Positions 1-7,185 of a stretch of 8,846 nt of DNA are shown in pieces. Location: NCBI GenBank assembly GCA_018969935.1, contig JAGWXJ010000076.1:1-8846 (forward strand). The letters run 5' to 3'. The DNA comes from Alphaproteobacteria bacterium (GTDB lineage Bacteria; Pseudomonadota; Alphaproteobacteria; Micavibrionales; UBA1664). Each line of letters begins with the position of its first letter. The first letter of the stretch is position 1. Both the position numbers and the translations under genes were made by a program. The notes under the pieces are model-generated. The model made no database searches. It was not told the origin of the DNA and saw only the letters and a list, made by a program, of their open reading frames with translations.

Positions 1-1
1 C

Positions 2-232
2 GATTACTGCAAAAAATGCCGCTTCGATCCTGATATAAAGGCAGGCCCAAAGGCTTGTCCGTTCAATTACCTCTATTGGGACTTCATGATCAGAAACAGG
101 GATGTCTTGGGCGGCAATCCGCGTTTGGGTTATACCTATAAAAATCTTGCACGCATGGACGATGCGCGCATAAGCGAAATAAAATCCGATGCTGCTGCCT
201 TCTTCGTTGCCAATGGTATGGAAGAGTTATGA
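2..232 (+). CDS. Iron-sulfur cryptochrome/photolyase, C-terminal fragment (5' end outside window)
   Basis: Only the last 76 codons are present; the gene enters from the left edge. The fragment carries a C-x2-C-x12-C pattern (visible residues 3, 6 and 19) followed by a PFNYLYW stretch. The cysteine spacing and flanking residues match the C-terminal 4Fe-4S ligands of the FeS-BCP class of bacterial cryptochromes and (6-4) photolyases, such as Agrobacterium PhrB; the fourth cysteine of that cluster would lie upstream of the window. Family members bind FAD and use light to repair UV photoproducts, or act as light sensors. The conserved tryptophan and the arginine in NPRLG further right fit this family's C-terminal helices. 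The stop codon overlaps the start of the next gene (ATGA), suggesting translational coupling. Identification of the class is strong; whether it repairs (6-4) products or senses light cannot be judged from the fragment. Confidence 0.88.
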   Translation, partial: DYCKKCRFDPDIKAGPKACPFNYLYWDFMIRNRDVLGGNPRLGYTYKNLARMDDARISEIKSDAAAFFVANGMEEL

Positions 233-363
233 AGGGCGTAAAAAAATCCGATCTTCCATCAAAGGTATGCCCTGCATGCAAGCGCCCGTTTTCTTGGCGC
301 AAGAAATGGGAACGTGACTGGAATAATGTCGTCTATTGTTCCGAGAGATGCCGTCGGGCATAG
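229..363 (+). CDS. DUF2256 zinc-knuckle small protein
   Basis: A 44-residue protein starting at the ATG that overlaps the photolyase stop by 4 nt. It shows C14-x2-C17 and C37-x3-C41, with the conserved block PFSWRKKWERDW between them and CSERCRR at the end. This is the typical layout of DUF2256, a family of very short proteins presumed to bind one zinc ion. The biochemical role of DUF2256 is not known to me. Members tend to lie beside, or be fused to, cryptochrome/photolyase genes, and the overlap here fits that, so a helper or regulatory role for the photolyase is a reasonable inference but unproven. The high content of basic and aromatic residues around the knuckle would also suit nucleic-acid contact. 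Full length for the family, with no sign of damage. Confidence 0.88.
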   Translation: MKGVKKSDLPSKVCPACKRPFSWRKKWERDWNNVVYCSERCRRA

Positions 364-372
364 CCTGAAAAC

Positions 373-447
373 TGGTGCCGTTGATAGGATTTGAACCTAC
401 GACCCTCGCATTACGAATGCGATGCTCTACCCCTGAGCTACAACGGC
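373..447 (-). tRNA. tRNA-Thr (anticodon CGT)
   Basis: On the minus strand the 75 nt fold into a complete cloverleaf. The acceptor stem GCCGTTG pairs with CAACGGC, the D arm is GCTC/GAGC, and the anticodon stem TCGCA/TGCGA holds the loop TTCGTAA, giving anticodon CGT (reads ACG, Thr). The T arm GTAGG-TTCAAAT-CCTAT has one G-T pair. The discriminator is A and the 3' CCA is encoded. The gene lies between two plus-strand genes and points towards the DUF2256 gene. No convincing promoter was found for it in 448-550. Confidence 0.97.
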
Positions 448-553
448 CCGATGATGGCTGCGACCTGCTTTATGGATTTCGCGCGGTGCAGCGTGACATG
501 CGAAGCGCTACTCTCTTAAAGTTTTTCAGCTTGTGATGCAAATACCAAAAAAT

Positions 554-581
554 TTGACATAAAGCAAAATGAAATTCTAAG
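554..581 (+). promoter_or_regulatory. Candidate sigma70-type promoter for the 78-residue protein gene
   Basis: A perfect -35 box TTGACA (554-559), a 16-nt spacer and a 4/6 -10 box TCTAAG (576-581) would start transcription near 588 and give a leader of about 28 nt. The stretch is AT-rich compared with its surroundings, and a good Shine-Dalgarno follows at 603-609. The -10 box is only moderate. Confidence 0.5.
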
Positions 582-615
582 ACTGTATATCCCGATTTGG
601 ACAGGAGAGAGAAAT

Positions 616-852
616 ATGGCTCAAAAGAAACAGGACCGTAAACCCGGCATTCAGGAACTTACGCGCGCGGCAAACGCGGCGGGCTTCGCCATGGCCACCA
701 TGGAACCCGAGGAAACGGTGCGTGAAGTTCCCGCGGCCCCATTGGACTACGTGAAGGCATCGGCCCCTGCCGCAAAGGCCGTTGTTGCCAAAGCGCCAGC
801 AACGGGCGGTCTGTTCTCGGGCTGGTCCTTCTTCGGCGCGCGCCCCGCTTAA
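616..852 (+). CDS. Small Ala/Pro-rich protein of unknown function (78 residues)
   Basis: I do not recognise this protein. It begins at an ATG placed 6 nt after an AGGAGAG ribosome binding site (603-609) and downstream of a TTGACA-type promoter. The first 15 or so residues are charged (KKQDRK); a short helix-like segment around GIQELTRAANAAG follows. Residues 38-63 are low-complexity Ala/Pro/Lys/Val, and the end is glycine- and aromatic-rich (GGLFSGWSFFGARPA). There is no signal peptide, cysteine or catalytic motif. Third codon positions favour C/G like the flanking genes, which argues for real coding. It stands alone between tRNA-Thr and the SRP RNA. The aromatic/Gly tail after a flexible linker could be a peptide docking motif, but that is only a guess. 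A perfect inverted repeat TGGGCC-AA-GGCCCA lies just after the stop (863-876) without a T-run. Confidence 0.7.
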   Translation: MAQKKQDRKPGIQELTRAANAAGFAMATMEPEETVREVPAAPLDYVKASAPAAKAVVAKAPATGGLFSGWSFFGARPA

Positions 853-854
853 GC

Positions 855-882
855 TTGCAATTTGGGCCAAGGCCCATTACAT
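855..882 (+). promoter_or_regulatory. Possible promoter of the SRP RNA gene
   Basis: TTGCAA (855-860, 4/6 match to the -35 consensus), a 16-nt spacer and TTACAT (877-882, 3/6) would place the start near 889, exactly where the SRP RNA terminal helix begins. The spacer contains the inverted repeat TGGGCC-AA-GGCCCA. The match is weak and rests mainly on the good position. Confidence 0.35.
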
Positions 883-889
883 CATCCAT

Positions 890-984
890 CGGGAAGTCGG
901 CGGTAGGCGCTCGTATCGCCAACCCGGCCAGGGCCGAAAGGCAGCAACCGTAACGAATTCGACGGGTTATTGTCCGGCTTCCCA
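890..984 (+). ncRNA. ffs: Bacterial small signal recognition particle RNA (4.5S-type)
   Basis: The SRP RNA binds Ffh (SRP54) and directs ribosomes making membrane proteins to FtsY. The terminal helix is formed by GGGAAGTCGG (891-900) and CCGGCTTCCC (974-983), ten pairs with one G-T. Inside, AACCCG (921-926) pairs with CGGGTT (963-968). The distal domain shows GGCCAGGGCC, a GAAA tetraloop at 936-939, and GGCAGCAACC with the conserved AGCA of the Ffh-binding internal loop (943-946). The length of about 95 nt is normal for the short bacterial form without an Alu domain. Its place just upstream of dnaX matches other alphaproteobacteria. Exact ends are approximate, as 5' and 3' processing cannot be seen. 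Confidence 0.93.
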
Positions 985-987
985 CTT

Positions 988-993
988 TATAAT
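988..993 (+). promoter_or_regulatory. Possible -10 box for dnaX transcription
   Basis: A perfect TATAAT lies directly after the SRP RNA. It would start a dnaX transcript near 1000 with a leader of about 88 nt. No good -35 lies 16-18 nt upstream (a TTGTCC is only 12 nt away), so the promoter is uncertain. dnaX may instead be read from the ffs promoter. Confidence 0.3.
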
Positions 994-1017
994 CCCCTAC
1001 ATGCCGTAATGCTTCAG

Positions 1018-1035
1018 CCCCAACAGATATTGGGG
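1018..1035 (+). other. Hairpin in the dnaX leader
   Basis: CCCCAA (1018-1023), the loop CAGATA and TTGGGG (1030-1035) form a perfect 6-bp stem. No T-run follows, so it is not a classical intrinsic terminator. It could be a 3' stabiliser or processing signal after the SRP RNA, or a weak attenuating structure before dnaX. Confidence 0.4.
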
Positions 1036-1087
1036 GTAACCTGTCCGCTCCGTTGCGGGCCGCAGGGAAAGACTTTAAAACAGGATT

Positions 1088-2791
<1,704 letters not shown>

Positions 2792-2793
2792 CA

Positions 2794-3114
2794 ATGAACA
2801 TCATGCAGATTATGCAGCAGGCCAAGGTCATGCAGACCAAAATGGCCGAGATGCAGGAACGTATGGGCGAAGAACGTGTGACGGGCAGCGCGGGCAATGG
2901 CGCCGTACAAGTTGTCATGACATGCAAGGGCCGCGTCGATAGCGTCAAGATCGACCCCAGGTTCATGGACCCGAAGGACCCGGAATTGCTGGAGGATCTG
3001 GTTAAGGCCGCAGTCAACGAAGCCCGTAAAAAAGGTGATGATGCCATGGCTGCCGAAACGAAAAAGATGATGGAGGACATGGGCCTCCCCGCAAACGCCA
3101 AGCTGCCCTTCTGA
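2794..3114 (+). CDS. ebfC: YbaB/EbfC family nucleoid-associated protein
   Basis: EbfC/YbaB proteins are small dimeric DNA-binding proteins coating the nucleoid. The 106-residue product starts with the family's Met/Gln-rich helix (MQIMQQAKVMQTKMAEMQERM, broken by no proline), followed by a beta region with VTGSAGNGAVQV and the characteristic VKIDP. A C-terminal helix with DLVKAAVNEARKK follows, and the protein ends in MGLPANAKLPF. Length and all conserved blocks are standard. The gene lies 2 nt after dnaX, the classic arrangement, with AAGG at 2781-2784 as ribosome binding site. An internal ATG (Met4) is an alternative start. The next gene in many bacteria would be recR; here xth follows, and its ATG overlaps the stop by one base (TGATG). 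Confidence 0.95.
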   Translation: MNIMQIMQQAKVMQTKMAEMQERMGEERVTGSAGNGAVQVVMTCKGRVDSVKIDPRFMDPKDPELLEDLVKAAVNEARKKGDDAMAAETKKMMEDMGLPANAKLPF

Positions 3115-3920
3115 TGAAAATCCTGACATGGAACATAAACTCGGTTCGTCTGCGCGCGCCGCTAGCCCTCAGGATTATTGCCGAACTGGGGCCCGATATC
3201 GTGTGTTTGCAGGAAACCAAATGCCCCGATGAACAATTCCCGCTGAAGGAGTTCACAAAGGCCGGCTACGGGCACGCCCACTACCATGGCATGAAGGGCT
3301 ATAACGGTGTGGCCGTCCTCTCCAAAATTCCGTTCCATGCCGTACGCAAGTGGGATAGGGTCAGCAAATCCGATTGCCGGCACATCGCCATCGAAATTAA
3401 TAGCCAGAAATTCAAAAAACCAGTCCAGATCCACAATCTGTACGTCCCTGCAGGTGGCGATATCCCTGATGTTACGGCCAACGATAAATTCGCGCACAAA
3501 CTCGATTTTGTTGACGAATTAAAGTCGTTTTTTGCCTCGTCGTACGCGCATACGGACCCCATGGTCGCCGTTGGTGATTTCAATATCGCCCCGCTCGAGC
3601 ATGATGTCTGGTCCCACAAGCAATTGCTAGATGTCGTATCCCACACACCAATCGAAGTTGAAAAACTGACAGCCATGTTTGAAAGCGTCGGCTGGGTAGA
3701 TGCCATCCGTACGTTCGTGCCGGAAAATGAAAAACTCTACACATGGTGGTCCTACAGAAACCGCGACTGGAAAATCTCCAACCGTGGCCGCAGGCTCGAT
3801 CACATCTGGGTAACCGAGCCCCTTAAAACGCACCTCAAGGGCTACACCGTCTTCAAAGAGGCCCGCGACTGGCAGCAGCCAAGCGACCACGTGCCCGTAA
3901 TGGCCGAAATCGACCTCTGA
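3114..3920 (+). CDS. xth: Exodeoxyribonuclease III (AP endonuclease)
   Basis: Exonuclease III cuts DNA at abasic sites and removes 3' blocking groups during base-excision repair. It is a single-domain, metal-dependent enzyme of the EEP superfamily. The 268 residues equal the length of E. coli XthA, and the active-site set is complete: N7 in TWNINS, E34 in LQETK, Y110 in NLYVPAG, D155 and N157 in GDFNIAP, D229 in RRLDHIW, and D258-H259 in SDH. The segment around WWSYRNRDWK places it in the branch common in alphaproteobacteria. Translation starts at an ATG overlapping the ebfC stop, so it is probably coupled to ebfC and co-transcribed with dnaX. This puts a repair enzyme where recR often lies. 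A 49-nt gap follows before the next gene. Confidence 0.96.
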   Translation: MKILTWNINSVRLRAPLALRIIAELGPDIVCLQETKCPDEQFPLKEFTKAGYGHAHYHGMKGYNGVAVLSKIPFHAVRKWDRVSKSDCRHIAIEINSQKFKKPVQIHNLYVPAGGDIPDVTANDKFAHKLDFVDELKSFFASSYAHTDPMVAVGDFNIAPLEHDVWSHKQLLDVVSHTPIEVEKLTAMFESVGWVDAIRTFVPENEKLYTWWSYRNRDWKISNRGRRLDHIWVTEPLKTHLKGYTVFKEARDWQQPSDHVPVMAEIDL

Positions 3921-3969
3921 TATCCCCTAAGCTTGCGCAATTCCTCGAATATCTGTACTTATCCACAGC

Positions 3970-4254
3970 ATGGAAAAGCTGAAGGAATACCGCGCCAAAA
4001 TTGACGAGCTGGATGAGAAAATCATCAGCCTGATCGTCGAGCGTTTCGGGGTCGTCCGTGCCGTAGGCAAATGGAAGGCCGAGAACAACGTGCCTGTCGT
4101 CCAGTCCGCAAGGGCCGAGGAAGTAAAGGCAAGGGCAGCAGCATTGGCATCGGCCAAGGGTCTGGACGGTCAGCTCCTGCGCGATATCTATACCCTCATC
4201 ATCGATCACGCCCATGTGGTCGAGGACGATATCGTAGACGGGAAAACGGAATGA
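3970..4254 (+). CDS. Chorismate mutase, AroQ (type II) fold
   Basis: Chorismate mutase converts chorismate to prephenate, the branch point to phenylalanine and tyrosine. The 94-residue all-helical protein aligns without gaps to the E. coli AroQ domain over its first half. R8, R25 and K36 sit at the positions of E. coli R11, R28 and K39, and R48 at R51. Two positions differ: A49 lies where E52 is expected, and a Glu near residue 84 (HVVEDD) lies where Q88 is expected; a Glu there also occurs in the yeast enzyme. An isochorismate-pyruvate lyase-like activity (PchB group) is a less likely alternative, because no siderophore or salicylate genes are nearby. No clear ribosome binding site precedes the ATG. 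The stop overlaps the htpX start by 4 nt (ATGA). Confidence 0.82.
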   Translation: MEKLKEYRAKIDELDEKIISLIVERFGVVRAVGKWKAENNVPVVQSARAEEVKARAAALASAKGLDGQLLRDIYTLIIDHAHVVEDDIVDGKTE

Positions 4255-5096
4255 AGGGATTTGCCAGAACATTTATCCTCATGGCAGCCATGACAGCGCT
4301 GTTCATGGGGGTCGGTATGCTTGTCGGTGGCCGTGCAGGGGCCATGATTGCTTTCGCGCTGGCGGCAGTCATGAATATGGTCGCCTACTGGAACAGCGAC
4401 AAAATGGTGCTGGCCTACTATAAAGCCCGTCCGGCAGATGACACGGTATCGCCGGGGTTATTGGCGCTGGTAAAGCAGCTGGCAAACAATGCAGGCCTGC
4501 CCACCCCCAAAACCTACATCATCGATAACGACCAACCCAACGCCTTCGCAACAGGCCGTAACCCTGAAAACGCTGCCGTTGCCATCACGACCGGTCTTAT
4601 GCAAAGGCTGACGATGGCCGAGATTGCGGGTGTGCTCGCCCACGAACTCGCACACATCAAAAACCGCGATACCCTGACCATGACCATAACGGCAACTTTG
4701 GCAGGGGCTGTGGGCATGCTGGGTAATATGGCAATGTTTATGGGCGCAGGCGGGCAAGATGGTAGGCGCCATCCTCTTTTAGGGCTTTTGGTCATGATTT
4801 TTGCTCCGCTGGCAGCCGCGCTTGTGCAAATGGCCGTCAGCCGTAGCCGCGAATACGAGGCAGATCGCATCGGCGCCGAGATATGCGGTAAGCCGGTATG
4901 GCTGGCCGATGCCCTTGAAAAGATTGCAGGAAACGCCCACGCTATCGACAACACCGCAGCAGAACAAAACCCTGCAACGGCCCACATGTTCATCATCAAC
5001 CCGCTGCACTTGCATGCGGTTGATGGCCTCTTTGCAAGCCACCCGCCAACGTCTGAAAGGGTCGCACGCCTGCGTGCCATGGCCCAAAATGGCTGA
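4251..5096 (+). CDS. htpX: HtpX, membrane-bound zinc metalloprotease (M48B)
   Basis: HtpX is an inner-membrane protease that degrades damaged or misfolded membrane proteins together with FtsH. The 281 residues begin with two N-terminal membrane segments (about 5-27 and 29-47). The catalytic motif HELAH is at 131-135, followed by IKNRDTL. A second hydrophobic pair lies at about 147-167 and 177-197, and the third zinc ligand is E201 in SREYEADR. The conserved LFASHPPTSERVARL near the C-terminus corresponds to the family's STHP motif. A longer reading frame extends upstream, but the ATG at 4251, overlapping the chorismate mutase stop, gives the normal N-terminus and normal length. The end overlaps the rsmB start by 8 nt. 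Confidence 0.96.
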   Translation: MKGFARTFILMAAMTALFMGVGMLVGGRAGAMIAFALAAVMNMVAYWNSDKMVLAYYKARPADDTVSPGLLALVKQLANNAGLPTPKTYIIDNDQPNAFATGRNPENAAVAITTGLMQRLTMAEIAGVLAHELAHIKNRDTLTMTITATLAGAVGMLGNMAMFMGAGGQDGRRHPLLGLLVMIFAPLAAALVQMAVSRSREYEADRIGAEICGKPVWLADALEKIAGNAHAIDNTAAEQNPATAHMFIINPLHLHAVDGLFASHPPTSERVARLRAMAQNG

Positions 5097-6411
5097 ATCA
5101 TCCAAGCTAAATCAAGGGGTTGATACACGTGTAGCGGCGACACATGTTCTTGCAGCTGTTTTCGATAAACACCAGACAATCGACGAAGCTCTAGACAAAG
5201 TCGGCGCAAAATATCGTCTTTCAGATGCTGACAGGCGGCTGGTTCACGCCATATCAGGCTTTGTTTTCAGGAACTTGGGTTTCATCGACCAAACGCTCCT
5301 CACGGTGATGAACCGAAAACGCGCCCCATCCCCCAAGCTGCTGCATCAGCTATTAAGGGTAGGGGTTGCCCAGCTCATGTACATGGATGTGGCCGAGCAT
5401 GCAGCCGTTCATGCCACTGTTTCGGCGTGTGGGTCACTGCACCTGTCGCGCCAAAAAGGTCTTGTTAATGCGGTACTTAGGTCGGTTCAGCGCCAGCGTC
5501 AGCAGCTTTTGGCAAAGCCGTCGCTGCCACTCGATACGCTCCCCGAATGGTTGCGCAATCGCTGGATTTCCACTTATGGAGAATCTGTCGCGAGGGATTT
5601 AGCGACCGCCATGAAGAAGGAAGCGCCGATTGATGTGTGCGTAAAGGATGCTAATGCACTACTTCAATGGGGTCAGCAGCTGGGTGGTGAATGTATCGGT
5701 ATACAGTCAGTGCGCATGCCTTCTGATGCGGCCCATATCGTATCATGGCATGGTTTTGAAGACGGTGCGTGGTGGATACAGGACATAGCAGCTACATTGC
5801 CAATCAATATGTTAGGCGAAGTTTCAGGTAAATCAGTTCTGGATATGTGCGCAGCTCCAGGCGGTAAGTCCATGCAACTGGCTGCCAAAGGCGCAAAGGT
5901 CACTGCACTGGATGTATCCGCCGCAAGGATGCAACGCGTCCTCGAAAACATTGCAAGATGCAAACTGGAGCATGAGGTGAAAACTGTGGTCGCAGACGCA
6001 ACGACATGGTGCGCCGACTCTGAGTTCGACATTGTGGTACTCGATGCGCCTTGTTCATCAACGGGTACTTTAAGGCGTCACCCTGAACTCCCTTGGAATC
6101 ATGATAAAAATCAGCTTGAAAAAACATGTGCGTCACAGCGCCTCTTGTTGAAACGCGCATCGAATCTGCTCCGCTCTCAGGGTTATTTGCTCTACTGCAC
6201 ATGCTCGTTGGAGGTAGAAGAGGGGGAGAATCAGATCGAAGCATTCCTCGCTGAAAATAGTAACTTCAAGGAGATAGCTGAAATTCCTTTACCGGTTCAG
6301 CCCTACTTAAAGCGCGGACTCAAAGGAATTGGCTGGCGGGCATATCCCACGCTTTTGGCCAGCAGAGGCGGCATGGATGGTTTCTTCATCGCGCTTCTAC
6401 AAAAACAATAA
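5089..6411 (+). CDS. rsmB: 16S rRNA (cytosine-967-C5)-methyltransferase RsmB
   Basis: RsmB methylates C967 of 16S rRNA using S-adenosylmethionine. The 440-residue protein has a NusB-like N-terminal domain (about 12-145, with DRRLVHAISGFVFRN and LLRVGVAQLMYMD) and a C-terminal Rossmann-fold methyltransferase. The SAM-binding motif I is DMCAAPGGKS from D252. Motif IV is DAPCSSTG with C322, and motif VI is YCTCS with the nucleophile C372. The chosen ATG overlaps the end of htpX by 8 nt and gives MAESSKLNQGVDTRVAA, whose DTRVAA block suits the start of the NusB-like domain. The base composition is distinctly lower in GC than its neighbours: sampled 60-base blocks are 42-57% against 58-72% in single blocks from dnaX, htpX and rpe. 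That hints at a different history for this gene. No terminator is evident after it. Confidence 0.95.
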   Translation: MAESSKLNQGVDTRVAATHVLAAVFDKHQTIDEALDKVGAKYRLSDADRRLVHAISGFVFRNLGFIDQTLLTVMNRKRAPSPKLLHQLLRVGVAQLMYMDVAEHAAVHATVSACGSLHLSRQKGLVNAVLRSVQRQRQQLLAKPSLPLDTLPEWLRNRWISTYGESVARDLATAMKKEAPIDVCVKDANALLQWGQQLGGECIGIQSVRMPSDAAHIVSWHGFEDGAWWIQDIAATLPINMLGEVSGKSVLDMCAAPGGKSMQLAAKGAKVTALDVSAARMQRVLENIARCKLEHEVKTVVADATTWCADSEFDIVVLDAPCSSTGTLRRHPELPWNHDKNQLEKTCASQRLLLKRASNLLRSQGYLLYCTCSLEVEEGENQIEAFLAENSNFKEIAEIPLPVQPYLKRGLKGIGWRAYPTLLASRGGMDGFFIALLQKQ

Positions 6412-6420
6412 AAATCAGAG

Positions 6421-6442
6421 AGCTGCGTTGATTAGCGTAGCT
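6421..6442 (+). other. Inverted repeat between rsmB and rpe, overlapping the promoter -35
   Basis: AGCTGCG (6421-6427) can pair with CGTAGCT (6436-6442), seven pairs including one G-T, around the loop TTGATTAG. It lies 10 nt after rsmB but has no T-run, so it is a poor terminator. The loop contains the -35 box of the rpe promoter, so it could equally be a protein-binding dyad. Confidence 0.35.
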
Positions 6443-6456
6443 TGAATCCGTATACT
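6428..6456 (+). promoter_or_regulatory. Probable sigma70-type promoter of rpe
   Basis: TTGATT (6428-6433, 4/6), a 17-nt spacer and TATACT (6451-6456, 5/6) make the best promoter in the window. Transcription would start near 6463, giving a leader of about 54 nt. The leader holds a CGCATGCG palindrome (6473-6480) inside CACC...GGTG, which may form a small hairpin. Confidence 0.6.
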
Positions 6457-6516
6457 GTCAAAAGGTTGTCACCGCATGCGAGGTGCAGCCAGTAATCCTA
6501 AATTTTTCAAAGTGAT

Positions 6517-7182
6517 ATGAGCGCAAACTCCAAAATTCGTGTGGCCCCGTCGATTCTCTCGGCTGATTTTTCAAAACTCGGGGAGGAGATTAAGGCAATT
6601 GATGCCGCCGGCGCCGACTATATTCACGTCGATGTGATGGATGGTCACTTCGTACCCAATATCACGATCGGCCCCAACGTGGTTGCAGCCATCCGCCCCT
6701 ACACCAAAAAGGTGATGGATGTACACCTGATGATCGCCCCCGCCGATCCCTTCCTCGAAGCATTCGCAAAAGCCGGCGCCGATATTATTACAATTCACCC
6801 GCAGGCAGGCCCGCACCTTCATCGCTCGCTGCAGACTATCAAGGCTCTCGGTAAAAAAGCGGGCGTGGCCCTCAACCCCGCAACCCCGGTCGATGAAATT
6901 GACCACATTATGGATTTGGTGGATCTGGTCCTCGTCATGACCGTCAACCCCGGTTTCGGCGGCCAGGCCTACATCCCGCTGGAAGGTAAAATTGCCGATA
7001 TCCGCAAACGTATTACGGCCACTGGCCGCCAAATTGACCTTGAAGTCGATGGCGGTATCACGCCCGACACGGCCAAAAAGGTCATAGCCGCCGGTGCCGA
7101 TGTGCTGGTTGCAGGCACCGCCGTTTTCAAAAACGGCCCCGAAAAATATGCCGAGAGCATCAAGGCAATTCGGGGTGCGTAA
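6517..7182 (+). CDS. rpe: Ribulose-phosphate 3-epimerase
   Basis: Rpe interconverts D-ribulose 5-phosphate and D-xylulose 5-phosphate in the pentose phosphate pathway (and in the Calvin cycle where present). It is a cytoplasmic, metal-dependent TIM barrel. The 221-residue product shows the N-terminal PSILSADF (11-18), metal and catalytic residues H37 and D39 in IHVDVMDGHF, H70 in DVHLM, the loop MTVNPGFGGQ, D178 in EVDGGIT, and the phosphate-binding AGADVLVAGTAVF near the end. Length is typical. The ATG at 6517 leaves five residues before the conserved RVAPSILS block. The Shine-Dalgarno is poor (AAAGTGAT). A promoter lies about 60 nt upstream. The next gene begins 3 nt after the stop, so the two are likely co-transcribed. 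Confidence 0.97.
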   Translation: MSANSKIRVAPSILSADFSKLGEEIKAIDAAGADYIHVDVMDGHFVPNITIGPNVVAAIRPYTKKVMDVHLMIAPADPFLEAFAKAGADIITIHPQAGPHLHRSLQTIKALGKKAGVALNPATPVDEIDHIMDLVDLVLVMTVNPGFGGQAYIPLEGKIADIRKRITATGRQIDLEVDGGITPDTAKKVIAAGADVLVAGTAVFKNGPEKYAESIKAIRGA

Positions 7183-7185
7183 ACA

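Noticed and set aside
782..1009. Plus-strand open frame over the SRP RNA
   Set aside because: It overlaps the 78-residue gene and a well-folded SRP RNA, and has no ribosome binding site or family resemblance.
3934..3941. TTGCGCAA palindrome before the chorismate mutase gene
   Set aside because: A single 8-bp palindrome is expected by chance at this size, and no second copy or promoter of quality lies beside it.
4071..4250. Upstream extension of htpX by 60 codons
   Set aside because: The extension overlaps the chorismate mutase gene in another frame and has no family similarity. The ATG at 4251 gives the normal HtpX N-terminus.
4801..5088. Upstream extension of rsmB by 96 codons inside htpX
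   Set aside because: The added residues are out-of-frame htpX. The ATG at 5089 fits the NusB-like domain start and normal length.
6412..6445. Intrinsic terminator after rsmB
   Set aside because: There is a 7-bp stem with one G-T pair but no T-run after it.
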